Positions 16,036 through 25,239 of a stretch of 64,000 bases of DNA are shown piece by piece. Where the stretch lies: positions 248,001-312,000 of the forward strand of contig JAKPDK010000042.1 in NCBI GenBank assembly GCA_029552745.1. Reading direction: 5' to 3'. The DNA is from Candidatus Hydrogenedentota bacterium (GTDB lineage Bacteria; Hydrogenedentota; Hydrogenedentia; Hydrogenedentales; SLHB01). Position numbers and translations under genes: made by a program. Under the pieces are notes generated by a model. The model ran no database searches, was not told the origin of the DNA, and saw nothing but the letters and a program-made list of their open reading frames with translations. The first letter of the stretch is position 1. Each line of letters starts with the position of its first letter.

Positions 16036-18171
16036 TCATTGTGACATTCGCACGAGTTTGACGCGCTTGACCCATTTGGTGTAATCGTTGGGCGAGAAAT
16101 CGGCTCCTCCGAACCGTGCACGCAAATAAACAGAGACAAGATCGTGTAATACATCGGCGGCTATGTGTTCTAGCTGAGTCGCTTCGTTGACCAGCTCGGT
16201 GGCGGTTTTCCCTTGGCAGGATATGCCGAGCCGACTCAGTTCTTTTTTCAGTTTGCGATACAAACGGGCGGCACGGCGCTGATCGGGAGTGATTTCGCTG
16301 GGTAGGCCCCCACCGGAGTGGGCGCGCACCGTGTGTAAACGAATACGGCTAGCCCATGCCCAAATTGCTAGTAAGAAAATAAGAAAAAGAAGGGCAAAAC
16401 CAAAAGCCGGTATACCCAACCGTGTTGCCGCCAGCCAATTGAGTGCTGCTTTCATGGCGCGCCACGTGAGAGTGGTTTGATAACCTTCTACGTTGCGATA
16501 CCATGCGTATTGCAGCCAAAGAAGGACGCGGTTGGTCCACCACATGTTCCGTCGATTTCGTTGCAATAACTCATCGATGCTAGGGGTGGGGTCAAAAGGC
16601 ACCCAGCCATAGCCGATGAAATAGACTTCCACCCACAAATGAGCTGTATCTTGTCGAACGAAGAGAGTACGTGTTGCTTCGTCCCAGTCCCCGCCACGAT
16701 ATCCGGATACGACGCGCGCAGGGATTCCCAGACTTCTTACCATCATCGCCATTGCACTGGCGAAGTGTTGGCAATTTCCCGTGCGGGTTTCTAGTAAGAA
16801 AAGATTGACTTGATTTGCGCCGGAAACCCGCGGCGGTTCGAAGGAATACTGAAACACATCGGACCGGAACCACTTTTCCAATGCCGCAACTTTGTCATAG
16901 ATTGTTGGTTCTCCCTCTGTAACCCGAAGCGCCATTTGTATCGCTTGAGGAGACAGGGTATGACGAGTCAGGAGGTTGTAGTCTCTTCTTGAGATTTCCG
17001 CGTAAGCGGTAGGTGTTTTGCGTAACTCTTCCGGAGAAAAGTTTGGCACATCCGACCAAACTTCATATTCCAAAGCACGACCGATTTCAGAAGGCAGTAC
17101 GGTGTAGTCATTCTGGCGATCCCAAAATACTTTTGACGTGGTACACCGCACACGCACGGGCATAGTCAAACAAGGCAAGCCGATACGCAGCGGTCTATCC
17201 AACGTGATACGCTGATAGATACGACGGCTGCCGCGTCTTGTTCCGGTTCGTGCAATCGTATTTTCATCCTGTTGGAAAAAGCGTTCTCCGTCAATGGATT
17301 GTGACCATGCGCTCGAGATCGACGCGCGTTCCCAGCGGGACCCTATGACTTCGTTGTACGCTGTCACGCGCCAATAAAGACTGCCGGGATATAAGCCGCG
17401 GCTTTCCTCTGGAAAACGCACGCGCATGATGATGGACGTATCGGGAAGAATGGGTCCCATTTCAGCCAGTTCAATGAGCGTGTCCGTGCCTGTTGTCGCG
17501 GAGTTTGACTGTTTGAATTGAATCAACCCGGCTTCAATGCGCGGGATCAACAAAAAGAAAGTAATCGTCATCAAGAAGGAAAATCCAAATAAGGGGATGC
17601 CCCAGCGCCATAAGGAAAGTCGATTCGCGCTGTCCGGGCGGCTCTCTCGGCGGCGCGAAACCTTCTCCAACAGCGAGTAACCAAATATCGACGCGTTGTC
17701 TGGGACGCGGATATGGTAGAGTGACGCAATTCCCATAAGCGCAAAGACGGCGGCGGCAAGGAATCCCACTAATACCGGGGCGATACCTGCGCTGGGCTGG
17801 TGACTCCCTGCTGCGAGCAGCAGCGCAAAACTCATCAACACGATTTGATAATAGTCTTTGGGCAATTTCTTGTGGATGAACTTGTGCACTAGTATGAAGA
17901 TGACAAGTCCTACCACACCCCGGTAGATTCCCCATACAGCAAACCAGAGAGGCAAACCAAGGGTGAATAGAGCCGTCACGGAAAAAGTCAACTTACGATA
18001 GAAGCGCAACCGCTGATCGAGTCTCTCTCCAAGGGGGGCGCTCAATACCGCAATGCACACCGCAATCAAATGCCATGGCTGAAAAAGCCGCGTCGATGCA
18101 ACAGAGAGAACACCCAGTATCGCCAGCGCAGCCGTAGAGAAAAAAGTCACTCTCTCGTTTTGCTCATGCAT
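16036..18171 (-). CDS. TgpA-like membrane transglutaminase
   Basis: Integral membrane protein with an extracytoplasmic transglutaminase-like (papain-fold) domain. The 711-residue order matches the TgpA architecture: about six N-terminal membrane segments (residues 10-215), a linker domain, the transglutaminase core (about 440-530), a further membrane segment (about 600) and a C-terminal DUF4129-like helical part. The catalytic triad is visible as Cys in TGNCQHFASA, His in DTAHLWVE and Asp in PFDPTPS. It overlaps the DUF58 gene by 8 nt, and moxR lies upstream, so all three are probably co-transcribed. This three-gene set is common in bacteria; a MoxR chaperone working on a membrane protein complex is the usual proposal, with substrate unknown. 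Confidence 0.88.
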   Translation of the reverse strand: MHEQNERVTFFSTAALAILGVLSVASTRLFQPWHLIAVCIAVLSAPLGERLDQRLRFYRKLTFSVTALFTLGLPLWFAVWGIYRGVVGLVIFILVHKFIHKKLPKDYYQIVLMSFALLLAAGSHQPSAGIAPVLVGFLAAAVFALMGIASLYHIRVPDNASIFGYSLLEKVSRRRESRPDSANRLSLWRWGIPLFGFSFLMTITFFLLIPRIEAGLIQFKQSNSATTGTDTLIELAEMGPILPDTSIIMRVRFPEESRGLYPGSLYWRVTAYNEVIGSRWERASISSAWSQSIDGERFFQQDENTIARTGTRRGSRRIYQRITLDRPLRIGLPCLTMPVRVRCTTSKVFWDRQNDYTVLPSEIGRALEYEVWSDVPNFSPEELRKTPTAYAEISRRDYNLLTRHTLSPQAIQMALRVTEGEPTIYDKVAALEKWFRSDVFQYSFEPPRVSGANQVNLFLLETRTGNCQHFASAMAMMVRSLGIPARVVSGYRGGDWDEATRTLFVRQDTAHLWVEVYFIGYGWVPFDPTPSIDELLQRNRRNMWWTNRVLLWLQYAWYRNVEGYQTTLTWRAMKAALNWLAATRLGIPAFGFALLFLIFLLAIWAWASRIRLHTVRAHSGGGLPSEITPDQRRAARLYRKLKKELSRLGISCQGKTATELVNEATQLEHIAADVLHDLVSVYLRARFGGADFSPNDYTKWVKRVKLVRMSQ

Positions 18172-19237
18172 AGATAACTTCCCGTGGGTCTAGCACGCGG
18201 AAGCGCGTAAACAAAGGTTTCCCCCACGCGCCCGGATCAGGGGAGATGAATAAGAACCGCACACCCGGTATCCATTCGTGTTCGGTTGCTGCCAGAAAAG
18301 GATCGGGCGCCTCGGGTGCCGCCGGTTGTAAGCGCGCCAGCAAGTCAAGCACTTTTGTAGCTTGAGCCGTACCGTGATCAAGGGGAAGCATGGCCGTCGG
18401 TGCATAAAACCCCACACTGAACTGACGGTTGATAAGGGTCTGAGCTAACGAAGCGGCAAGCTCGATGGCATTTTCCAATTCTTCTTCGAAGTTGGATAGA
18501 TCGCGGCGCCGCGAGTCCAGCACGATAACTGTTTCGCGAGAACTCTCCGCCGCGAGTTCTCGTACGAGCAAGGTGTTGGTTCGTGCACTGGCACGCCAGG
18601 CAACCAGCCGCAGGTCATCACCGGGCAAGTACTCGCGCAAGCTGAAAAAATCGCCTCCGTCGCCTATCGTCCGCCGAGGGATGTTGCCCAATCGTTGTAT
18701 TTCATTAAATGCTGAGGTCTGAAGGGGGCGCACGCGTGGATAAACCACGATTTCCCCTGGTGTTGCCAAGTTTCGGGAGGTCTTCAAAAAGCCAAATGGG
18801 CCGGAAGAACTGATTGCCACCAAGGGCACAGGGTACACGCCTCGGCGGTCTATGTTCATATCAAACCGGGCAGAAACCTCTGCACGCTGTCTTAGAAAAG
18901 GAATAGTCACAAGATTTTTTGTACTGGAGTCGGGTAGGCCTATCTGAACATGAAACAACGGCAACCATTGGCGCATGTTTCGAATCTTTATGGTCACCGG
19001 AAAAGGCGTACGACGGTAGACACCGTGAGGGATTGTGACTTCCCATTCCAGTGTTCGTATCGCGCGCCGCGGCATAACATAGGACATCACCAGAAAGCTC
19101 CCAAGAGCCGCTAACGCGAGGTAATACAAGTAAAGTCCGGTGTTCCATGCGATCAAAAACACAAACCCCGTGAGGATCAGGGCTACCGTCCCATGGCGAG
19201 TAGGGCGTGTTTTGATTTTCGCTTTTGGAGACTTCAT
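18164..19237 (-). CDS. DUF58 / VWA-like membrane-anchored protein
   Basis: Partner protein of MoxR ATPases. The 357 residues start with two close membrane segments (about 15-55), followed by a beta-rich part and the DUF58 signature around DDLRLVAWRASARTNTLLVRE (residues about 205-225). VIVLDSRR lies where a VWA fold would carry its metal site, but the full DxSxS is absent. It overlaps the transglutaminase gene by 8 nt and starts 3 nt after the moxR stop, indicating tight translational linkage. Confidence 0.88.
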   Translation of the reverse strand: MKSPKAKIKTRPTRHGTVALILTGFVFLIAWNTGLYLYYLALAALGSFLVMSYVMPRRAIRTLEWEVTIPHGVYRRTPFPVTIKIRNMRQWLPLFHVQIGLPDSSTKNLVTIPFLRQRAEVSARFDMNIDRRGVYPVPLVAISSSGPFGFLKTSRNLATPGEIVVYPRVRPLQTSAFNEIQRLGNIPRRTIGDGGDFFSLREYLPGDDLRLVAWRASARTNTLLVRELAAESSRETVIVLDSRRRDLSNFEEELENAIELAASLAQTLINRQFSVGFYAPTAMLPLDHGTAQATKVLDLLARLQPAAPEAPDPFLAATEHEWIPGVRFLFISPDPGAWGKPLFTRFRVLDPREVIYA

Positions 19238-19240
19238 GGT

Positions 19241-20191
19241 TTACTCAGGAACAGGAATTTTTGCGATAACCTCACGTAAGGTTTCGGCGCGGGCTTTGGC
19301 AGCGGACAGGGGGTCACCGTTTCGAGACCGCAGAATAATTCGGTGACATAAGACAGCCGTCGCCATTTCTTTCACGTCGTCCGGTGTGACAAACGTTCTC
19401 CCTGCAACCAGGGCTTTTGCCTGACAAGCGACAAATAGTTCATACGAGGCTCGGGGCGATGCGCCCAGTTGAATAAAATCGTGGGAACGCGTGCCCTGGA
19501 CAATTGCAAGCATGTAACGCGCTACCGAATCGTCTACATGAACGTCTGCAACTTTGTTCTGCAAGGCAACCACTTGCGGCGCGCTCAAAACGGACTGCAA
19601 ATCTTTCAACGGTCCTCGGGGATCGCGTCGTCTCATGATGTGCAGTTCGTCACCGACCCCTGGATAGCCAATTTCAACCCGCAGCATAAACCGGTCCAGC
19701 TGCGATTCAGGAAGGGTGTATGTCCCTTCATACTCCACGGGATTCTGTGTGGCAAGAACCATGAAGGGCTGAGGCAACGGACGAGTAACCCCGTCGACCG
19801 AGACTTGGAACTCACTCATCGCTTCCAGCAGAGCGCTCTGAGTTTTGGGAGGGGTACGGTTGACCTCGTCGGCGAGGACGATGCCGGCAAAAATGGGCCC
19901 TGGACGAAACTCAAATTCCTGCGTTTTCGGATTGAGCACCGACACGCCCACAATATCGGACGGAAGCATGTCACTCGTAAACTGAATCCGATGAAACACA
20001 CAATCAATGCTCCGCGCCAAGGCTTGTGCTAACGTCGTTTTCCCAATACCGGGTATATCCTCGATAAGGACATGCCCTTTGGCAAGTAACCCAACAACGC
20101 ACAATTCTACGACTTCTCGCTTTCCCAAGATGACTTTCTCGACATTGTCCACGAGGGCTTGAATTTGACGTGTTACAGCGCCGTCTGCCAT
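19241..20191 (-). CDS. moxR: MoxR-family AAA+ ATPase
   Basis: Cytoplasmic AAA+ chaperone thought to help assemble or activate partner complexes, here the DUF58 and transglutaminase proteins encoded directly downstream. The 316 residues have Walker A in IPGIGKTTL, a Walker B of the form GIVLADEVNRTPPKTQ, sensor 1 in VLATQNPVEYEGTYTLPE, and a C-terminal lid with LGASPRASYELF. Length and motifs are standard. It heads the three-gene cluster. Upstream lie two short palindromes (20246 and 20272) but no clear promoter. Confidence 0.93.
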   Translation of the reverse strand: MADGAVTRQIQALVDNVEKVILGKREVVELCVVGLLAKGHVLIEDIPGIGKTTLAQALARSIDCVFHRIQFTSDMLPSDIVGVSVLNPKTQEFEFRPGPIFAGIVLADEVNRTPPKTQSALLEAMSEFQVSVDGVTRPLPQPFMVLATQNPVEYEGTYTLPESQLDRFMLRVEIGYPGVGDELHIMRRRDPRGPLKDLQSVLSAPQVVALQNKVADVHVDDSVARYMLAIVQGTRSHDFIQLGASPRASYELFVACQAKALVAGRTFVTPDDVKEMATAVLCHRIILRSRNGDPLSAAKARAETLREVIAKIPVPE

Positions 20192-20271
20192 TGGATACTA
20201 CCTTTCGACAGTTTCAGTTAAAACTCGGCATTCGATCCGTTTATTGTTATAATAACACGCGTACACGCCGG

Positions 20272-20288
20272 GGTCATTTCATATGACC
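20272..20288. promoter_or_regulatory. Short palindrome upstream of moxR
   Basis: GGTCAT-TTCAT-ATGACC has perfect 6-bp arms about 80 nt upstream of moxR. A second one, GTTAT-A-ATAAC, lies at 20246-20256. Either could be a regulator site; nothing else supports this. Confidence 0.25.
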
Positions 20289-20482
20289 ATAAGAATGTCG
20301 TACTTTCCTGTTTTCTCGAAAACTCCTGTTCATGCCGCCTGTTGGACTTCTGGGGCGAAATATTGGACGGGAATGCTAGAAGTGACAGTAAGGTAAATGC
20401 ATAAAAAAATAAAGCTGGATTTTTACTCTTCGAGTTTTATGTGTTAGCATAGGAGATATTAAAGAAGTAGGGAGCATTGGAT

Positions 20483-21118
20483 ATGACCACGGAAACTCCT
20501 GGGGTGGAATCAGAAGACATTCGTGTTGGCAATACTTGTTTGCTCAGTGTGATGAATCAACTTTTCCTGGTAGAGATACTGGATGTGCAGCCCACCTCCA
20601 TTCGCGTTTCATTCCCGGGAATGGACTACCCGGTGGAAGGCATGGCTGCCGGTTTGGAATTTCACGATAAGTCGGGTATCAATACCTATCAAACGGTGGT
20701 GCTTGAGGGGCCGCGATCCGGCAAAGAGGGAATTCTACTTGAATATCCCCATAAAAAGGTCCGCGAGCGTCATCGGGACTGGTGCCGTGTTTCCACAGAT
20801 TTGACCGTTCAAGTAAAAGACCAGATTCATTTCCGTCGGTATGATGCCTCCCTTATCAATCTGAGTGCCGGCGGGGCGCTGATCTCCACCGATGCCCCCT
20901 TCGAGCTTGACACCACCGTAGAGATGTTCATATCGCTTCCGGGAGAGCCCATGCATCACGTTCTCGGAAGGGTAGTGCATGTAAACCGCCGTGAAGACAT
21001 GCCCACGAACGCCCCGCGCCTATTCGGGATTCAGTTTATAAGCCCGGACCGCAAAATTATTGAGTCGATTATTAAGTATATCTGGAATCGCCTGCGGGAG
21101 ATGTATAACATATCGTAA
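20483..21118 (+). CDS. PilZ-domain c-di-GMP receptor with YcgR-like N-terminal domain
   Basis: Predicted cyclic di-GMP binding protein of 211 residues. The N-terminal half (about 10-85) resembles the flagellar-brake/YcgR N-terminal domain (VGNTCLLSV, VSFPGMDYPVEGM). The PilZ half begins with RHRDWCRVSTDL, giving the RxxxR signature, and continues with INLSAGGALI, giving (N/D)xSxxG, so both ligand motifs are intact. I prefer the ATG at 20483 over the TTG at 20477 because GGGAG lies 9 nt before it. A cell-wall amidase gene starts 24 nt downstream and is probably co-transcribed, hinting at c-di-GMP control of wall remodelling. No flagellar gene is nearby. Confidence 0.88.
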   Translation: MTTETPGVESEDIRVGNTCLLSVMNQLFLVEILDVQPTSIRVSFPGMDYPVEGMAAGLEFHDKSGINTYQTVVLEGPRSGKEGILLEYPHKKVRERHRDWCRVSTDLTVQVKDQIHFRRYDASLINLSAGGALISTDAPFELDTTVEMFISLPGEPMHHVLGRVVHVNRREDMPTNAPRLFGIQFISPDRKIIESIIKYIWNRLREMYNIS

Positions 21119-21142
21119 ACGCAACAAACGATCGTCACACCC

Positions 21143-22969
21143 TTGAACACGCGCCATACGTCATTCAATTCGTTTTTCCCTTTCTTGTCACAGAGGCGAT
21201 GTCTGTGGGTCTTTCTTGTTGTTGCCGTTCTGGGCGGTGCACCCGGCGGGAGTGCAGCGTTTGCCGCAGATGTTGTCGAATCGCTGGAACCCAATGTTCA
21301 AGCCGTTCTGCGAAATGGGAGGCAACTGTTCCTGGAATGCAGTGTGCCCAGCGGCCGATCGGCGGAGAGTTTTTTAAAGCGATTTCTAAAAGACGGTCGA
21401 CTTTGGCGAAATTACGTCGGAAGCAATCGGGTTGCCATTCCTTTTGCACAACTAAACCCTACCACGCAGCGCGCCGTCCTCCTTGCCGTGTTTCGCAAAG
21501 ATTACGTGGAAGAAGAAGGCTGGGTACATGTGGTCACCTATGCCGGGGGCCCGCAGGGACAGGAAACCTTGTGGGCGCTCTGCGAATGGCTGACGGGGAA
21601 CGGATTCAATCAAAGTCGCATCAAGGAACACAATCAACTCCAAGACGTCTCGCTGAAGCCGGGACAGATTATCCGATTCCCCAAAGAATTATTGGCAGAA
21701 GCTTTTCGCAATCCGACACCAGAACGCCAACCTGAACCCGTGGAATCGTCACCTGCCCCCGTGCCTTCGACAAGCGCTACCCAAGATGACTCCGGAGAGA
21801 TCATTGATTTCGAGGGACTGAAACTTGAGTACGGAAAGGATGAAGAGGGTCCTTTTGCCTTGTATCGGCTGCGCCCCGGGGAGGCATCGTTGTATACGCC
21901 CGTGGTGGTGCGTTTTACGGACTACCGAGAGAACAGCGACATTTTGGCTGCTTGTGAAGTCATTGCGCGGCGCAGCGGGATCACGGACGTTACCAAAATG
22001 GAAACTGGACAGCCCATCAAGATTCCGCTGGACATGCTCTCCGCGCGTTTTCGTCCCGAAGGTTCACCGGAACGGCGCGAGTACGAAGAGACCATCAAAG
22101 AGGCTCAACGACTGCGAACTCAAAACATTCGAGCGGCGGGGCTTGAGGGAGTTGTCGTGATACTTGACCCCGGACACGGTGGTGAGGATCCCGGTGCCGA
22201 CGCCCTGAAACTCGGCTACCACTTGTATGAAGATGAGTTGAACTATGATATTGCTTGCCGCATCAAAGACCTGCTGGAACGCACCACGCGGGCGAAAGTG
22301 TATATGACGGTACGCGACCGTTCCCAAGGATACGCACCGGTACAATCCCGTAATTTCGTGCACGATAAAGACGAAGAGTTGCTCACAAACCCGCCTTATC
22401 CGAACACGAACCCCAAGTATTCAGCGAATTTGCGGTGGTACCTAACAAATTATTGGTATCGAAAGGAAATTGCCAGCGGGGTCGATCCGCGCAAAGTGGT
22501 CTTTGCTAGTATACACTGCGATGCCCTGTTCAACGGTCAATTACGGGGCGCGATGATTTACGTGCCTGGGGCAAGCTACCGACGCACTACCGAAACGCCG
22601 GAACCGCGCTCGTTTTTTAAGCAGTTCCAAGAAGCCCAAGATAAACAAACCACGCGTTTCACCCTAGACGACCTTCGACGGGACGAAGCCTTGTCGCGTA
22701 ACTTTGCGGAGGTACTGTTGAACGAAATGGGGAAAAAACGGGTGAAACGTCACGATGCCGGCCCGCCCATCCGCGATGTCATTCGTCAGTCCGGAGGAAA
22801 GTTCTATTTGCCGGCAGTCTTGCGCAACACGGAAGTGCCAACCAAGATTCTGGTAGAAACCGCGAACATGACCAATCCGACCGATTGTATGCGTCTCTCT
22901 GATCCAGAATGGCGGCAGTTGTTTGCGGAAGCTTTCGTGAACGCTCTGAAGACGTACTACGGTTCTTAG
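21143..22969 (+). CDS. Secreted N-acetylmuramoyl-L-alanine amidase (Amidase_3)
   Basis: Zinc enzyme that cuts the bond between muramic acid and the peptide stem of peptidoglycan. The 608-residue product begins with an Arg-Arg signal peptide (LWVFLVVAVL...AFA). Residues of about 125-185 and 235-300 look like two LysM-like modules ending in PGQIIRFPKELL and TGQPIKIPLDML. The Amidase_3 domain starts near residue 335: zinc ligands His in LDPGHGGEDPGA, Glu in YEDELNYDIA and His in ASIHCDA, and the catalytic Glu in ILVETANMTN. The start is TTG at 21143 with only a weak ribosome site, so the exact N-terminus is uncertain. The gene ends 4 nt inside the convergent sulfatase-fold gene. Confidence 0.9.
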   Translation: MNTRHTSFNSFFPFLSQRRCLWVFLVVAVLGGAPGGSAAFAADVVESLEPNVQAVLRNGRQLFLECSVPSGRSAESFLKRFLKDGRLWRNYVGSNRVAIPFAQLNPTTQRAVLLAVFRKDYVEEEGWVHVVTYAGGPQGQETLWALCEWLTGNGFNQSRIKEHNQLQDVSLKPGQIIRFPKELLAEAFRNPTPERQPEPVESSPAPVPSTSATQDDSGEIIDFEGLKLEYGKDEEGPFALYRLRPGEASLYTPVVVRFTDYRENSDILAACEVIARRSGITDVTKMETGQPIKIPLDMLSARFRPEGSPERREYEETIKEAQRLRTQNIRAAGLEGVVVILDPGHGGEDPGADALKLGYHLYEDELNYDIACRIKDLLERTTRAKVYMTVRDRSQGYAPVQSRNFVHDKDEELLTNPPYPNTNPKYSANLRWYLTNYWYRKEIASGVDPRKVVFASIHCDALFNGQLRGAMIYVPGASYRRTTETPEPRSFFKQFQEAQDKQTTRFTLDDLRRDEALSRNFAEVLLNEMGKKRVKRHDAGPPIRDVIRQSGGKFYLPAVLRNTEVPTKILVETANMTNPTDCMRLSDPEWRQLFAEAFVNALKTYYGS

Positions 22970-24288
22970 TCTCGACGTTCCGACTGCGCCCGGGCTTCTT
23001 TCCATTGCATTCCTAAGGTAAGCCCATGCGCCACCAAAGGATCTTGCGTCAGGTTATTCTTTTTCATCATGGCGGCAATCCACTCTTCCAATTTGTTTTC
23101 TAGGAAGCGGACTCGTTCAGGTTCCTGTTCCGCAATGTTATGGAGCTCTTCGGGGTCGGCTTGTAAGTCGTAGAGTTCTTTCATTGGCGTGTTGTAAAAG
23201 TCCGGTTCCCTTGCCAAAATCAACTTGTGGTTGTCTGTGCGAATACACCATTTCATTTGCCACGTGCATTCCTGAGATACGATAAAATCGCGCTGCACCG
23301 GCTCGCCTTTTCCGAGCAGAAACGGCGCCCAACTCTTTCCCTCCATTTCTGGCGGGACCGGCACGCCGCAAAGGTCGAGAATGGTCGGGGCTACGTCCAC
23401 ATGCTCCGCCAGGTGGGGAATTCTTCGAGGCGAAATGGAAGGATGAGAGACAATCCACGGGATATGAATGTTGCCGTCATATAGCCCATGGTGATCAAAG
23501 AATATGCCGTGTTTATACATCATCTCCCCATGGTCGCTGAGCAGAATGACCAGGGTCTCTTCCGCTTTTCCGGAAGCCTCCAATGTGTCGAGTAAAGTTC
23601 GGATACCTTCGTCGCAATATCGAATCTCCGCGTCATACAGCGCCACCAAGTACTCGGGATCGGTGATGTGAGGCGGTAGTTTCTTGAACCAGGTCTCCGA
23701 CCACGTTTTCCCCAAAGGGTGGTCGGTGAAATGGTCCATAGCGTGATTGTCTGGTTGGTATGGGTTCCCTTTATAAAAAAGCGTGCGGTACGCGCGGGGG
23801 GGCAGATACGGCGTGTGAGGGTCCCAGTAATGAATAAACATAAAAAACTTTTCATGAGCATGTTGTTCCAGCCAAGGGATCGCGCGCCGGTTTATCTCCC
23901 GATTGTCGCAATTGATAGCGAGATTTCTTCTGCTGGTAGGGTCGATGTAAAACTCGTAGCCTCTGCCAAATCCATACCGCCAGGGGGCTAGATTGTCCAA
24001 TGCACACGTCGTGTAGCCGTGCCGTTGCAGAATCTCGGGGAGCCATGGTGTCGTTCTCGGCACGGGCGATTTCGCGGCATGCGCTACGATGGTGTGGGTT
24101 ATCGAATATTGGCCGCTGCAAATAGTCGCGAATGCCGGATGGGTAGGAATTGCAGTTGCGAACGCGCGCTCAAACACGGCCGCTTTCGAGGCAAACGCGT
24201 CGATATTGGGCGACGTTTTGCGACGGTAACCGTATACCCCCAAATGATCGGCACGCAATGTATCAATAGCAATTAAAAGAACGTTCAC
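22966..24288 (-). CDS. Sulfatase-fold hydrolase without the formylglycine motif
   Basis: Member of the alkaline phosphatase/sulfatase superfamily, probably hydrolysing a phosphate or sulfate ester. GTG at 24288 is preceded by AGGA and directly precedes the conserved VNVLLIAIDTLRADHLG, so I use it (440 residues) instead of the track start. Metal ligands are visible in AIDTLRAD and LLSDHGEMMYKHG. Where true sulfatases carry CxPxR before the TGxY segment, this protein has THPAF before SGQY, so formylglycine conversion is not expected and threonine would be the nucleophile. There is no signal peptide, unlike most polysaccharide sulfatases. The gene is convergent with the amidase and overlaps it by 4 nt. 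Confidence 0.85.
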   Translation of the reverse strand: MNVLLIAIDTLRADHLGVYGYRRKTSPNIDAFASKAAVFERAFATAIPTHPAFATICSGQYSITHTIVAHAAKSPVPRTTPWLPEILQRHGYTTCALDNLAPWRYGFGRGYEFYIDPTSRRNLAINCDNREINRRAIPWLEQHAHEKFFMFIHYWDPHTPYLPPRAYRTLFYKGNPYQPDNHAMDHFTDHPLGKTWSETWFKKLPPHITDPEYLVALYDAEIRYCDEGIRTLLDTLEASGKAEETLVILLSDHGEMMYKHGIFFDHHGLYDGNIHIPWIVSHPSISPRRIPHLAEHVDVAPTILDLCGVPVPPEMEGKSWAPFLLGKGEPVQRDFIVSQECTWQMKWCIRTDNHKLILAREPDFYNTPMKELYDLQADPEELHNIAEQEPERVRFLENKLEEWIAAMMKKNNLTQDPLVAHGLTLGMQWKEARAQSERRD

Positions 24289-24500
24289 GGCAGTGTCCTT
24301 TATGCACCTTGCGCCCATACAAATCCCGTTTGCGCAATCGATAAGGTGTACCACGTTGGGGACGTGCAACGCAAGAAACAGAATTGTTTAGCCCACCCTG
24401 GTTTTTTTGTAGGCTTCTTTCAGACAAAAGATATTCCCCGCTGCGGGTAGGCAGAACCAAATGATGGCGCGTGCAAAGAGGGGACATCTCCGAATTTACA

Positions 24501-24544
24501 AGGCGATTGCCCCGTCGTGCCTTACGGCACTCCTCGCAATGACA
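24501..24544 (-). repeat. Dispersed repeat half, reverse orientation
   Basis: GCGATTGCCCCGTCGTGCCTTACGGCACTCCTCGCAATGACA, with internal hairpin GTGCC-TTAC-GGCAC. Confidence 0.75.
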
Positions 24545-24605
24545 GCGGGGGGCACTGCGCAAGAGGACACAGTACACAGCGGCGGACATGTCCGCGTTCC
24601 CTAAA

Positions 24606-24646
24606 GGATTGTCCATTCGCGCCCTTCGGCATTCCCTGCAATGACG
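24606..24646 (-). repeat. Dispersed repeat half, diverged, reverse orientation
   Basis: GGATTGTCCATTCGCGCCCTTCGGCATTCCCTGCAATGACGG is a diverged copy in the same orientation as the one at 24501. Confidence 0.6.
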
Positions 24647-24685
24647 GCGCCGGAGGCGGAGCGCAGGGGGCGCAGGGCGGATGAG

Positions 24686-25174
24686 TTACGGTTTCTGTGT
24701 CTCTTTCCAAGTGGTAAATGGATGGAGCGTCAAATACGTGTTGAGATACCGCGGGTCTCCCGAGACTTCGTCGCCGAGCCAATCGGGCATAGGAATCGTC
24801 TCAGACACATGTGGGATTTCGATTTCAGCCAAAACAAGTCCTTCGTTTGCCCCATGAAACACATCAATTTCCCACCGAAACTTTCCATCAGGCACGACAT
24901 GCCGTGTCTTTTCGATGACCGTGCCGCAGCAGAGGTGTTGTAGCATGTCATGGGCATCTTCGCTCGGGATGGCGTACTCAAACTCAGAACGAACGATGTC
25001 CAACGTAGCCTTTTTGATATTGAGGTTTGCCTTGACGGCGTCCACGACACGTACTCGAATAGCCGTGGGGGGGCCCACAGCGATATAACCCTGCCGAATG
25101 TGGTGTTTTGCAACGACCAGACGTTTCCAAGAATCAGATCGGACAAGAAACTTTCTTTCAATCTCGGTAGACAC
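24686..25174 (-). CDS. CYTH-domain triphosphatase
   Basis: Small triphosphate tunnel enzyme of the CYTH superfamily. The 162-residue protein starts MSTEIERKFLV, the ExExK signature that binds metal and triphosphate. Further basic and acidic strand residues follow (RQGYIAVG, AIRVRVVD, EYAIPSEDA, KTRHVV, WEIDVFHG, LAEIEIP), consistent with the eight-stranded tunnel. Bacterial relatives are tripolyphosphatases or nucleoside triphosphatases rather than adenylyl cyclases. It lies between unrelated genes on the same strand, 65 nt after the propeller protein's position on the map but upstream of the sulfatase-fold gene in transcription order. Confidence 0.88.
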   Translation of the reverse strand: MSTEIERKFLVRSDSWKRLVVAKHHIRQGYIAVGPPTAIRVRVVDAVKANLNIKKATLDIVRSEFEYAIPSEDAHDMLQHLCCGTVIEKTRHVVPDGKFRWEIDVFHGANEGLVLAEIEIPHVSETIPMPDWLGDEVSGDPRYLNTYLTLHPFTTWKETQKP

Positions 25175-25239
25175 AGTATTTACGCCTTTTCTAGTGAACT
25201 TGGTGGCGCGGTTGAGGCCTTACGGTGTTCTTTCTATTT

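Larger units (their letters stand above)
24289..24685. other. Intergenic region with two half repeats
   Basis: This 397-nt gap holds two halves of the dispersed repeat in the same orientation (24501 and 24606), separated by about 60 nt. No promoter or gene is evident; the ORFs crossing it are repeat-derived. Confidence 0.65.
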
